Below, one piece after another: positions 20,164 to 30,573 of a DNA stretch of 64,000 nt. The notes under the pieces were generated by a model, which was not told the origin of the DNA, ran no database searches, and saw only the letters and a list, made by a program, of their open reading frames with translations. The translations under genes and the position numbers were made by a program. The DNA comes from Prorocentrum cordatum (taxonomy: Eukaryota; Sar; Dinophyceae; Prorocentrales; Prorocentraceae), in assembly GCA_963575745.1 (NCBI GenBank), contig CAUYUJ010016159.1:140023-204022 (forward strand), given 5' to 3'. Numbering within the stretch: the stretch's first letter is position 1; each line of letters starts with the position of its first letter.

Positions 20164-20331
20164 GGCATGAACAGAACAACTCGGAGGTCCGCGCGGCTTT
20201 CTCGGATACTCACTGGAGCCCCCCTGGCGGCGCCTCCAGCGCCGCCCCTGGCGCGCTCCGCGCGCCAGGGAGGGGTGTCCAGCGCGGATCCGAGAAATCC
20301 GCGCAGACCTCTGAGTTTTTATATTTGTGTC
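20164..20331. mobile_element. Family D foldback element D4
   Basis: The arm AACTCGGAGGTCCGCGCGGC is inverted near 20283-20320. It has the same nested core palindromes as D1 and D3. It sits 45 bp from E2, repeating the E-then-D order of E1 and D3. Confidence 0.85.
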
Positions 20332-20725
20332 GTTCTTCGATCCCCTGCAGAGAGGTCCCCTGGGCCCCCCAAAATGGGCACGAGATGTGCACGGTTCTTC
20401 ATCTCTTCCTTTTTCTCGCCCACCCATGACCTTAGCTGCTCTGATACGCACGTTTCGACGTTTTGGAACGTAACGCGTGCCGTGTTCAAAGCGTCCGTGT
20501 TACAAACGTACGTGTTCAGTCGACGTGTTGAGCTCCGCATCAATACGCTACGTGCTGCCTGTTGCGTATCGGGGCAGCTGAGCCCATGACGCAACGCCCG
20601 ATGTGTCCCGCTCCGATTTGTTCCCAGTCCGGGCCTCGTCCCAGAGAGGCGGCAGCGCGGCGTTCGCCCGCCCGGGGGGGCGGCGGGAGTGGAGGGCCTC
20701 GGGCGGGGCGAGGACGAGGATGAAT
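20332..20725. other. Unassigned, ACGT-rich stretch
   Basis: Many CACGT/AACGT words at 20440-20560 and no gene. The last 8 bases are the left copy of the A4 duplication. Confidence 0.4.
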
Positions 20726-20889
20726 TTACGTCGGGCGCGTCCCTCTACAGGAGGAACATTCAAAAATGGTACAAACACAATTTGGGGACAATTTTTCTAT
20801 TATTTTTCGACTATTTGGGGGAATTTTGCGACTACGTATTTCTCATCTGTCCTCCACAATCTGCCTGTAGGAGGACATGCCCGACCTGA
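20726..20889 (+). mobile_element. Family A element A4 (164 bp)
   Basis: It runs from TTACGTCGGGCGCGTCCC to GGAGGACATGCCCGACCTGA. A perfect 8-bp duplication, GGATGAAT, lies at 20718-20725 and 20890-20897. This is the best-preserved copy with A5 and A9. Confidence 0.92.
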
Positions 20890-20897
20890 GGATGAAT

Positions 20898-21156
20898 CCG
20901 CTCCAGGGCGTTCCGGAACGCTCTCCGAGCGTTCCAGAGCGCTCCGAGAAGACCGCGGTGCCCAGGACAGCCTCCAGAGCTGCCGGATCTCAGAGGTTCT
21001 CGATCCATCCTCGCCCGATTTGTTGATCCTCGCCCTGGCTTCGTCTTCGGGGGGCGGCGGGAGCGGAGGGCCGCCGCCCCCCCGGGCGAAGGCGAGGGCG
21101 GAGCGGCGTATGCGGTCGGGGCCCCTCTGAGGGGATGGCGAGGGCCTCGTTGGGGG
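20898..21156. other. Unassigned spacer
   Basis: A short GTTCCGGAACGCTC palindromic patch near 20920 and otherwise nothing supported. Confidence 0.4.
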
Positions 21157-21200
21157 GACGGGCGGAGGGTGTCTCCGAAGTGCTTAGGCGACCCGTCCTC
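21157..21200 (+). repeat. Left boundary repeat of retroelement block 1
   Basis: GGGCGGAGGGTGTCTCCGAA then GTGCTTAGGCGACCCG, running into TCC. It matches 23635-23685, and its TAGGCGACCC part is inverted in the right-hand boundaries at 23510-23550 and 24613-24660. Confidence 0.65.
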
Positions 21201-21294
21201 CTCTTCCTCCTCCTCCTCCTCCTCCTCCTCCATCTCCTCCTCACCCTCCCCCTCCTGCACCTCCTCGTCCTCCTCCTCGTCCTCCTCTTGCCTA
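21197..21294 (-). repeat. (TCC)n microsatellite
   Basis: Imperfect TCC tract just inside the block 1 boundary. Confidence 0.9.
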
Positions 21295-21345
21295 TTGCCT
21301 AACTGCGCGCCAAGCTCCTCTGACAGGTGGCGCTATAGAGCTGGA

Positions 21346-23470
21346 CTAAAGCTCTGGAAAGACTGCTGCTCGTGGGGGTCCAGCATCTTCTGGCTGGGGC
21401 CACTGCTTGGAATCTTTGGGGAGTTCCCCTCGTTCGAGGGCCTCAATGGTTCTCTTGCCGTGGGTAGACAAGGCACACCTTTGCGAGCACGTCTGGCTCA
21501 ACTTCTGGAAAGACACTGACCCCGCCCCTCCACAAGATCTGCACCAATAAATACCCCTGTAGTGCATGAGCTGGTGGGATCTGTGGAGCTGGGCGGGAAA
21601 ACCCCTGCACTGTTGGCTCAACCAAACGGGTCGAGGGCAGCCAGAGGAGGGCGAAGAGAGGCAGCGGGCACAACGGAGCCTGCCTCGAGCATCGCGTTGA
21701 ACTGCGTGGGCTGACGACTCGACGGCGGCCTGGGACGACTCCCGAGTCGCCCTTGGGCCCTACGCTTGGCCTCGTGCTGCCTGTCGGTCTTGGCGCTGGC
21801 TCCGTAGATCTCGGGGGCCTGGCGCGCAACATGATCCGCGACTGCCAGCAGGTGCGCCTGAACGCTCGCCGCAAGATCATCAATTCTAAACATTTCTGTC
21901 AGATCCTCCTGCGGCAGTTGGGCTGCTCTCGCTCCCTCTTCAGCACACATGTCGGCAATCCCATTGGCGAGCCAACTAGCCGGGGGAACCCGGGCGCTTG
22001 CTGCCTGCTCAGGGGACTGGTGAGAAGTGATTTTCTCAACCGGAACTTCACGGCCCTGGGCCAAATTCCAAAAGGTACTCCAGAGCCTCTGGTTTGTTAA
22101 ATGCAGTCCGCTGGGGCCTTTGCGGATCCCGTCCACTACATTCTGGGCGTCAATGACGAAATTCACTGGGCCTCTTGTTCTTTCAAGGGCCTCTACTGCT
22201 GCTAACAACTCAGCTATCGGAACTGACTGCTTCCAATAGTCTGCTGGCCCAAACGCCCATGCTACGACTTCCCTCCCTCTGAGGATGGAAAAACCCCACC
22301 CGCACCGACGGACACGAAAATCTGCCTGGTATTTGCCTCCAGAGCCGTCGGTGGCAACGATGGTGGTGTGGTCCAAAGACACTACTGCCTGGTGGGCTAA
22401 TTCTCCCCCTACTTGCGGCTGCCCCTGGATCGGGCGGGTCGCGAACGGGTACACCCACACGACAGGCACTAGCCCACGGAGCCAAAAACAGGGGTGGTCC
22501 TGGACCCCCTCCTTAGCTTGGCTGGCAAGCTCTCCATGCAGCCCCTCCAGGGCCGCATTAACTGGGCACTCCCAGAACTGGTGGAAAAGCGTTTCCTGTT
22601 CGGCTCCGCACCTTGGGCAAGCAGGGCTGGTCCATGTGGGGCGGCGGGGACGACTGACGATCTCAGAACCTTCCTCCAGGGGCTCCAAAAGCTCCTCTGG
22701 GGGCTCTGGCCACGCCTGCTCATCCTCCCACTGGGCCTGCTCTAACATCTGCTCAAAAGAGAAAAATCCGTCCTCATCTCCCTCCTACCCCTCCTCCCTG
22801 GCCTGCACAACGTCCATGCCATGGCTGGCGGGCCTGGGATGCCCAACTCCTGCGCCTCCGCTGGCTCTGGTGGTTGGGCTCTGGGGTCTGAGGACGAATT
22901 GAGAACTGTCTGAGGATGGCGCGTTGCCTCCTTGCCTTCCTTGCGGAGCTGTCTCATGCGGCATTTATTAGTGTACAAGTCGGGGCCGTGCTCCAGGCCC
23001 TTGCCATGGTAATGCTTGGCGGCTGTCAACGATGCTTGTTGATCCAGAGCCCCATAAAGCTCAAAGTCAACAATTCGCTCTGGGTCATCAAGCTCAAGGT
23101 TGAGGTGGTCTCCGTCCTGGTTGATCCATTCCCACGGCGAGACCGACGAGAAACCTAGATCCTGCAGGGCTGCTACCGTGGCCGATAGAGTCCCTTTCAG
23201 TCGATGCCAGCGCGATTGGGAAGATTCCAAACTCGTCCACGTTTTGCGCCAGGCGATCTGTACCGCTGAGCGCCGATCTCTAAGCAGCTCTGGAAGCATG
23301 GCTATCCACTCCCGAAAAAGCCACAGTCTTCCAAAAACCAGCGGGTCCTGGTGGGCCGAGGGGAAGGACGTTCGAATCGTGGTCGTCGCACATCCTCCTT
23401 CCTTTCGGCCAACCATTCCGCTTACTTGGGCTCTCATCTTTAAAAGCTGTGACGGGGCAATGCCTTGGCC
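21346..23470 (-). pseudogene. Retrotransposon polyprotein C-terminal part (zinc motif + RNase H), frameshifted
   Basis: Reading leftward, the first part (23470-22790) has WLFREWIAMLPELL, RSAVQIAWRKTW and LSATVAALQDLGF. I associate these with the post-RT region of dinoflagellate retroelement polyproteins. A stop and frame change lie near 22790. The 376-codon frame from 22748 to 21618 then carries a zinc motif (C44, C47, H56, C61) and a complete RNase H signature: D134 in ATDGSGG, E180 in IAELLA, D200 in NFVIDAQNV and D266 in ANGIAD, with H243. A second frame change near 21620 leads to HQLMHYRGIYWCRSCGG..C, a C-terminal zinc module, ending at 21346. The RT catalytic core is missing. It is a dead 5'-truncated copy whose RNase H residues are nevertheless intact. 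Confidence 0.85.
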
Positions 23471-23509
23471 CTCAAGGCCCCAGGAGGCCTGGGGGAGGTA
23501 GCCCCCTCG

Positions 23510-23560
23510 AGTCGCCTACGGCCCCGGGGGAGACCGTGCACGGGACGGGTGGCCCCTGCT
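23510..23560 (-). repeat. Right boundary repeat of retroelement block 1
   Basis: GTCGCCTACGGCCCCGGG then GGAGACCG. It matches the block 2 right end (24618 onward) and is inverted relative to the left boundaries through its GTCGCCTA core. Confidence 0.6.
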
Positions 23561-23634
23561 CAACGGCACACCTTCCAGAACTGCCGACTCTCAGGGAGTC
23601 CCGGCTTCCGGAGGAGATGAACGCAGCCACCACG

Positions 23635-23751
23635 GGCAGAGGGCGGTGGAGGGTTTCTCTAAAGGGCTTTGGCGACCCGTCCTCCTCCTCCTCCTCCGCC
23701 TCCTCCTCTCTCCTCCTCCTCCTCGTCGTCGTCCTCCTCCTATCCCTGCGA
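23635..23751 (+). repeat. Left boundary repeat of block 2 plus TCC tract
   Basis: GGGCGGTGGAGGGTTTCTCT then AAAGGGCTTTGGCGACCCGT, followed by TCC/TCG repeats (23679-23745). It is aligned base for base with 21157-21200 apart from a 3-bp insertion. Confidence 0.7.
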
Positions 23752-24488
23752 GTGAACAGCTTTCTTGCAAAAGAATTCACAGTGGTGCTTTTATTAACCT
23801 CCAGCCGACTGGTCTTGAGTCGGTGGTCAAGGTGAAAGGGCACGCTGTAAAGGACCCTGATCTGTCAGACGAGCTCAGATATTACAAGACGGGCAATGAT
23901 GTGGCCGGCAAACTGGCCAAGACTGCGGCTTCAAGGCACCCGCAGCCAGACCCAGAGCAGATCGAGAAGCTTTCCAAGCAGCTTGTTGTGTCGAGGCTGG
24001 TTCGTGACCTGGCTTGGAAGCTTCTCCCTCTGTGGCCCCGCTTAGGTTTGAGCAGCGCCCCTTTGATGAAGCAGGCGCAGCAGCAGAGAAGTGTAGTTGC
24101 GCACCAGTGGAGCTGACAAGGCAGGTTCTGGTAGTGTGAACGTTGTCTCCGGGGATTCAGGGCTGAACACAAGCCTCTCCCTGGTTGTTGTCAAGATGGC
24201 CCTGGGATCGGAATCCGTGGGTTTGATGGGCCCCGCCTCCAGTCCCTTGGGCACTCGATGGTTTATCACGACTGCTCGGATAATTATTTTGTTTCTATAT
24301 GTTGCCGCTGCAAGTGTAACATTTGCAGCGGGCAAGTGCGCGGACTGCGCAACGAATGCAGACCCCTTCCCCGAAATGGGTTCCAAGGAAGGGAGCGTTC
24401 CTGGAACCGCATCTCCACGGGTTGGCATCCCAGGCTCGACGGTGTTACAGTTGACGTCGGGCCTTGGTTGATCTCCCCCTATGAGTGA
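23748..24488 (+). pseudogene. Retrotransposon RNase H tail and C-terminal zinc module, two nonsense codons
   Basis: One continuous reading frame covers the end of an RNase H domain (VVKVKGHA, then KTGNDVAGKLAK with the last catalytic Asp). A linker follows (IEKLSKQLVVSRLVRDLAWK), then CERCLRGF and a Cys-rich module (ISICCRCKCNIC-like, with LRNECRPLP and RISTGWHPR). Block 1 has the equivalent module HQLMHYRGIYWCRSCGG. TGA at 24114-24116 and TAG at 24132-24134 interrupt it without any frameshift. It ends at TGA 24486-24488. The RT and the first half of RNase H are absent. It lies head-to-head with the minus-strand copy. Confidence 0.8.
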
Positions 24489-24566
24489 TCGGTTCCCTTC
24501 TCTTTTCCCCCTTCTGTGACCCTCTGTTTCGTTTTCCCCCTTGCCGTAGATGTTAAAATATATCTC

Positions 24567-24660
24567 CTCCTTCCCCTCCCCCTCCCCCTCCTCCACCTCC
24601 TCCTCCTCCTCCTCGTCGGGTCGCCTACGGCCCCGGGTGAAACCGGGTAGAGGGCGGTAG
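24567..24660 (-). repeat. TCC tract and right boundary repeat of block 2
   Basis: TCC units (24567-24616), then CGGGTCGCCTACGGCCCCGG, the inverted counterpart of TTTGGCGACCCG at 23670. Confidence 0.65.
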
Positions 24661-24726
24661 GCTGGAGCGGGGGCTGCTTCTCAGAAACACCCTTGCTTTT
24701 TGGGAGCCTTCCCCCCTCCCCTACTC

Positions 24727-24887
24727 TTAAGTCGGGCATGCCCTTCTACAGGATGAGTATTCAAGAATAGTCAAAGAATAGACTGGGGACGAGTTTTCTT
24801 AGTATTCGTTTGCTATTTTGGAACATTTGTGAAGTATTTCTTATTCTTCATCCAAAATCGGCCCGTGGGGGGACATGTCCGACCTAA
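24727..24887 (+). mobile_element. Family A element A5 (161 bp)
   Basis: TTAAGTCGGGCATGCCC to GGGGACATGTCCGACCTAA. The interior GAGTATTCAAGAATAGTCAA is shared with A9. Flanks CCCTACTC and TCCTAGAA match at only half the positions. Confidence 0.85.
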
Positions 24888-25079
24888 TCCTAGAAGGCAG
24901 GCGGCGGGAGGCCACCTGGGGGAGGGGGCGGTGCGTGCGTCGGAGGCGGCGGGAGGCGTGGAGCCGGGCGGCGGGTCTGATGTGGCCCGGCGTTGGCCGC
25001 GGCCAGCAGGAAGCGGGGGCAAGGTCAGAAGTTCTGTGATGGGCCGGTTTTCTTCCACCACCCTTACTATGGGTATGGG

Positions 25080-25238
25080 AGGGGAGAGGAGGAGGAGGAA
25101 GAGGAGGAGGATGAGGAGGAGGAGGAGGAGGAGGAGGAGGAGAAGGAAGAGGAGGAGGGTTTTGAGGAGGAGGAGGAGGAGGAGGGGAGGAGGAGGAGGA
25201 GGAGGAGGGGGAGGAGGAGGGGGAGGAAGAGAAGGAGG
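25080..25238 (+). repeat. (GGA)n microsatellite
   Basis: It is immediately followed by family G copy 1. Bases 24888-25079 are unassigned. Confidence 0.95.
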
Positions 25239-25239
25239 A

Positions 25240-25905
25240 CCAGCGTAAGCCCAAGAGTCATCAACGACGTTGGAAGAAAGCCTCCCCCCAAACTCCCTCT
25301 TCATAGGCCCCTACAGCGGTTCATTTCCGCAGGGAATTGCCTCGTTGGGAGACAACCGTTTGAAGACCCTGAAGCATGCCAAAACATCGTTCTCTGGATT
25401 CCAACGCCATGGATCAACCTGACTGTTGCGTCTTGACGCCCTGAATCGTGCCAGAACGCCATTCCTGGGACTGCAACACTGCGCACCAATGTAATTGTTG
25501 CACCCTCATAATCCTGAATCCTTCCAAAGCACCATACATGCTACGTTGATCATGGGAACCCGTGGAACTCTGGTATATAGAAAAACGAGTGTGCGCGGCG
25601 CTGAAGCGAGAGCCACATTTTGAAAAGGAGCCGTTCTTAATCCACGAAGCCCTTGCACACTTTCTGAAACGCATGAACGCGGCGCTCAAGCGGGAGTCAC
25701 ATGCTGAAAACGGCCCGCCCTTGATCCATGAAGCTCTTGTAACATGTGTGTGAAACGAATGTGCGCGGCGCTGAGACGAGCGCCACATTTTGAAAACGAC
25801 CCGTCCTCTATCTGTGAAGCAGTTGCCAATGTTTAAGCCTCAGGGTCATAAGTGCTGAAGAAGTCTCAGGCGAAACGCCCGGCCCGCCCTAAAAACTTGG
25901 CTTCG
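25240..25905 (+). repeat. Family G composite repeat, copy G1
   Basis: It starts CCAGCGTAAGCCCAAGAGTC. It continues with CTGTTGCGTCTTGAC and CGCCAGAACGCCATTCC-type blocks, then three or four ~80-bp GAATGTGCGCGGCGCTGA..CACATTTTGAAA modules. It closes with GAAGTCTCAGGCGAAACGCC and CGGCCCGCC. Copies lie at 29.6, 39.8 and 41.3 kb. Small ORFs inside are translations of the module. Confidence 0.8.
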
Positions 25906-26260
25906 ACGGCGCCGACGACGAGCATCGCGGCGACGGCGGCGACAGGGCCCGGGCCCACGGGTAAATTTGCGCCCCGCCTTCGTTCCTGGAGTCCCGCGCC
26001 AGCTTGTATGGGAGGAGCGAAATTTCCGTGCGCAGTTTGATCCCAGCCGTTTCTCCGCTTTGCTAAAGCTCTCTTTTTGTTTCAGTGCACCTCGTTTGTT
26101 GTTTTCGGAATGTATTGAGCGGCGCGCCTTTCCTAAAGCCGCTTCCCCGCTTTAGTACAGCCGTTTCCTCCCTTTCGTAAATCCACTTCCTCGCTTTAGT
26201 AAATCCGCTTCTTCGCTTTAGTAAAGTCCGCGGTTTGCTTTGGTAAACCCTGGGGATGCG
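25906..26260 (+). repeat. CCGCTTTAGTAAA minisatellite
   Basis: From about 26125, 20-27-bp units with CGCTTTAGTAAATCC recur five or six times. The preceding 200 bp is GC-rich and unassigned. Confidence 0.65.
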
Positions 26261-27780
26261 GGGCCAGAGCCCTGTCTGGGGGCGGGGGGCCTTGTCTTCT
26301 CTGCCAGTTCACCCCGCGATGCATGTGCTCGAGTAGCCAGGGTCGCGTTACATCGGGTGCCGCCGCGGTTGTCGCGCAACAGAACAGCAGCTCTTTACTG
26401 AAAGGCTTGTTTCTTTTTGCGCATAGCTCTTTCAAAGAAATAGTGTGGATTTTCCGCTTCCAGACATTGGTCCATCGTTTTTTGTTCGGGAAAATTTAAG
26501 TCGTTGCCTCTTTCGGCCAGGGGCTTAGTTTGGGGCCCCAGGGGGCCGTCAAAAGCAGTACCAAGGTGAGCAAAAACTGCACCACAGATGCATCGCAGAC
26601 GCCGAAAGAGGTGTCCATAACCGATTCGGAAGAGATTTGGCCCTGGCAGATCCGTCTCGGAGGTTGGATTTCCTCACGGTCGCAGTCGGCGTCGTGGCCG
26701 GGGGTCGTGCCCCGCCAGGGCCCCTTTTCCGGATGCCGTGGACTACATCGTGTTCACGGTCGCGGGGTCCTGGGCCCTGGCGTCTCAGGTGGGGCCGGGC
26801 CCTTCGCTTGGGGCGGGCCGCGGTTCGACCGCGCCTCGCTCTACGGCGCTCTCATCCTCCCCCGCGTCCCGACGGTTTTTTGGGGGCCTCAAGCAGTTCA
26901 GACCCTACGGTCGCCGCCAAGGCACGGCGATGCCTGCAGCCTGAACTGGATGGCCTGGCGTTCGAAAGGGCATTCCCGAGAGTGGAGGGACGAGGTGCGC
27001 GCGGGAGGGGCTTGTGGCTCCTGTATTATTGGTCAGCCCTTGCTGGTGGTGGCTTGGGCACGTGCCGATCGGTGCCATTATGTTCATTCATGGCCTTGTT
27101 GGCAGGTTTTCAATTCAGTTCATTTGATATCGCATTTTTTGTCGTGCTTATATATTTCCTATGATGTACAAGTTATTTTACCGTGCCCATGGGATACCCA
27201 CTGGGTTGTTACCCACAGGGTCTTGCGGCACTTTTTGGTGTGACAGTACGCTTGAGGAGGGGCTGTTTCCGGAGTGGGCGTGGCTACGGCTTTGCTGCGT
27301 AATTGTTTGTGCTCGAGGTTGGCGGCATCAGTTGTATTTCCTTGTTTCCTTCGTTTCAGCTGTTTCTTTGGTGTATTTGTCACTGCCATCAATTAGAACA
27401 TCAGTTTCCCCGCTCGTCGTGCAGAGTGTCTCGATGAGCATGCAGGTATGGGACTTCAGCTGTCGGCGGTTCTTCCTTTGGTCGGCTGGGGCGAGGTGGT
27501 TTGTGGGCGATGCGAGCTCATCGATCGGTTTGAGTTAGCCCAGTGATATGCACTGTCGCCGTGTCGGCACAGCTAGGGCCTCATAGAGTCAAACTCGCTT
27601 CTGCTTAGCCACTGGCCATGTCATTGTGGAGTCGTTCCGGCATATTGGTTCCAAACTTTTTCCCCTACCTAGGCTCTGCCTAGAGGGTTCTTACTCTCTT
27701 AGCTTAAAGGGGCCGGGCAGTGGAAAGCGCCCCGGGCGGTTCCCCCGGTCCCCGCCCCGCGGTTCCCCCAGTCCCCTGGG
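26261..27780 (+). other. 1.5 kb of ordinary-complexity DNA with possible decayed coding sequence
   Basis: Between 26640 and 26900 three frames in turn look GC3-rich: RLDFLTVAVGVVAGG, DAVDYIVFTVAGSWALAS and FDRASLYGALILPRV. This suggests a frameshifted membrane-protein remnant. I recognise no family. The rest, to 27780, shows no supported feature. Confidence 0.25.
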
Positions 27781-28312
27781 AGCTTTAGCTTTAGCTTTTA
27801 GCTTTAGCTTTAGCTTTAGCTTTAGCTTAGGCTTAGCTTTAGCTTAACTTTAGCTTAGCTCTAGCTTTAACTTAGCTTTAGATTAGCTTTAGCTTAGCTT
27901 TAGCTTAACTTTAGCTTAGCTATAGTTTAGCTTTAGCTTAGCTTTAGCTTTAGCTTAGCTTTAGCTTAGCTTCAGCTTAGCTTTAGTTTTAACTTCGGCT
28001 TAGCTCTAGCTGGCTTTAGCTTAGCTTTAGTTTAGCGTTGGCTTAGCTTTGGCTTAGCTTCAGCTTAGCGTTAGGTTAGCGTTAGCTTAGCTTTAGCTTA
28101 GCTTTAGCTTAGCTTTAGCTTAGCTTTAGCTTTAGCTTTAGCTTAAGCTTAAGCTTATAGCTAGCTTAGCTGTAGCTAATATTTAGCTTAGCCTTAGCTT
28201 AGCGCTAGCTCAGCTTTAGCTTAGGTTCAGCTTAGCTTTAGCTTAGCTTTATCTTAGCTTTGGCTTTAGCTTAGCTGTAGCTTAGCTGCAGCTTAGCTTT
28301 GGCTTAGTTTTA
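27781..28312 (+). repeat. AGCTTTAGCTTAGCTTT minisatellite
   Basis: About 530 bp of 5/6-base TAGCTT and AGCTTT words (roughly 11-bp periodicity), with point changes throughout. It starts pure and grows degenerate. Confidence 0.95.
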
Positions 28313-29019
28313 CTGTTCCTACTAATGCTGCTTTCCTAGGGGCTCCAACTCCTAGGTAGGGTCGCGCTGGGGTAGTTTTCCATATTGGGCGGGCTTGGCA
28401 GTTTCTGTGGTATTGCTATTAAGGTCGCGTGCGGGTCGGCTTCTGCGACTGGCAATATTCATTTGCTCCCTGCTGGCTCATGCCCTTCGTCTTCTGGTTC
28501 GTCTACTTCAATTTCGAGCTCAGGGGGCGGCTTGTGTATCATTAAGGCTACGCCATGGCAGAAGCCCTAGAATCCTCGAAGGGGCAGCGTTCCTCAAAAG
28601 GTTGGCGTTCATTAGAAGGTTCCGCACCAGGGGAGCTATTCAGGGGACAGAGACCGACATCCGTTGTCCCTGCCCGTTTCGGACACTGGCGGCGTCGCCG
28701 CGGGCGTTGCCCATTCGAAACGGGCGTCGCTTGCCTAGCACTGGCCGCCGTCGGCGTTGGACAGCAGTTTCTGCTCAGAGTGTCGCCACAATGTTGTATC
28801 CCCATGTCGGGCGCGCCGAGGAGAGCACTCGGCACCCAGACTTCCAGGCGCTGCGGGCAGATTACACTGCCGGCGCTCCGCCGTGGGCAGTCGAAGTGGA
28901 TGGGTTCGAGAGTTCACGACGTCCGAGGGTCTGGGTATGTGCTGGCGGCGCGCTGGAGGGGGAAGTGGGACAGGGCAGGCCTTCTCAGAGGGGCGGCGGG
29001 CTTCGAAGAAGCCTTGCAA
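28313..29019. other. Unassigned, no confident gene
   Basis: ORFs of up to 209 codons on the plus strand have no domain that I recognise and no consistent third-position bias. One runs from 28395 to 29024. Confidence 0.45.
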
Positions 29020-29168
29020 TTTAGTCGGTAATGCCCCTCTGCAGGAGGAAAATTCTAAAAGAGTAAAACAGTAGTCAGGGGATGATTTGTCTTGATGTTT
29101 CAACATATTTTGACTATCTTTTTATGTTTCTTCCAAAATCTGCCTGTAGTGGGAAATGCCCGACCTAC
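29020..29168 (+). mobile_element. Family A element A6 (149 bp)
   Basis: TTTAGTCGGTAATGCCCC to GGGAAATGCCCGACCTAC. Flanks CCTTGCAA and CCTTAGAA agree at 6 of 8 positions, a decayed duplication. Confidence 0.8.
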
Positions 29169-29415
29169 CCTTAGAAAACTTCCCAGGAGGCCGGGGACCG
29201 TCTGAGCCTCCTGCGAAGGCCCGCCCCGCCTCCGTTGCCTTCACCCTGGGCGCGCCGTCGAATGTGGGGTCTGCAGATTCCGGCGGTTTCCCGTCGTCTT
29301 CGGCATGCCGGGGTCGGCGTTTGGAGGGAGGGCGCCACTGGAGTCGAGGGGTGGTTCGCCGATCGCGCACGCGCGCACCTCGTGCAACATCATGGCGGGT
29401 TCGTTCCGACGGGAG

Positions 29416-29600
29416 GGTGAGGAGGAGTGAGGAGGAGGAGGAGGAGGAGGAGGAGGAGGAGGAGGAGGACGAGGAGGTAGGAGGAGGAGAGGAGGAGGAG
29501 GGAGGAGGCGGAGGAGGAGGGAGGAGGAGAGGAGGAGGAGGAGGGAGGAGGAGGAGGAGGAGGAGGAGAAGGAGGAGGAGGAGGAGGAGGAGCAGGTGGA
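29416..29600 (+). repeat. (GGA)n microsatellite
   Basis: It directly precedes family G copy 2. Bases 29169-29415 are unassigned. Confidence 0.95.
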
Positions 29601-30335
29601 GGACCAGTGTAAACCCAAGAATCATCCACGATGTTGGAATCGATCCTCCTTCCAATCTCCTTCTTCATAGGCCCTTGCAACGGTGTGTTACCGCGGATCA
29701 AACTGACTGTTGCGTCTTGACCAGCCTGAATCGCACCAGAACGCCATTCCTAGGATTTCAACACCGCGAGCCAACATCACCGGTGCACCCTCGTAATCCT
29801 GAATATTTCCTAATACCATTTCTGATACGCTGGTCATGGTAATTCGTGCAGCTCTTGCAAGTTTTGACAGCGAATGTGCGCGGCGCTGAAGCGAGAACCA
29901 CATTTTGGAAAGCAACCGCCCTCAATCCATGAAACTCTTGCAAGTTTCAAACGAATGTGCGCGGCGCTAAGGTGAGAGCCACATGTTTTAAACCACCCGC
30001 CCTCAGTCCGCGAAACTCTTACACATTTTTGAAGCGAATGTGCGCGGCGCTAACGCGAGAGCCACACTTTGAAAACCACCTGCCCTCCTCAATCCGTGAA
30101 GCTCTTGCAAATGTTTCAAACGAATGCGCGCGGCGCTAAGGCGAGAGCCGAATGTTGAAGAAAACTACCTGCCCTCAACCCGTGACAGCGACACATTTTG
30201 AAAGCGACACGCCCTCCGTCTGTGAAATTGTTGTCAATGTTTCAGCTTCAGAGTCATACATGGTGATAAAGAGGGTCATCAATGGGGAGGAAGTCTCAGG
30301 CGAAACGCCCGGCCCGCCCTAAAAACCTGGCCTCG
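29601..30335 (+). repeat. Family G composite repeat, copy G2
   Basis: It has the same order as G1, with four GAATGTGCGCGGCGCTAAGG-type modules at about 29873, 29953, 30036 and 30121. It closes with GAAGTCTCAGGCGAAACGCC, CGGCCCGCC and CTAAAAACCTGG. Confidence 0.85.
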
Positions 30336-30363
30336 GGGTGCGACAGGGAGAAGTTGTGTATAA

Positions 30364-30573
30364 GGAAAAGGATGGAGGAGGAGGAGTAGGAGGAGGAGTT
30401 GGAGGAGGAGGAGGGGGAGGAGGAGGTGAAAGAGGAGGAGGAGGAGGGGAAGGAGGAATGATGAGGATGATGAGGGAGGGGGATGAATGAGGCGGGAGGA
30501 GGAGGCGGAGGAGCAGGAGGAGGAGGAGAAGGAGGAGGCGGAGGAGGAGGATAAGGAGGAGGAGGACGATTAG
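30364..30573 (+). repeat. GGA/GGAT microsatellite
   Basis: GGA tract with a GATGATGAGG patch near 30460. Confidence 0.9.
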
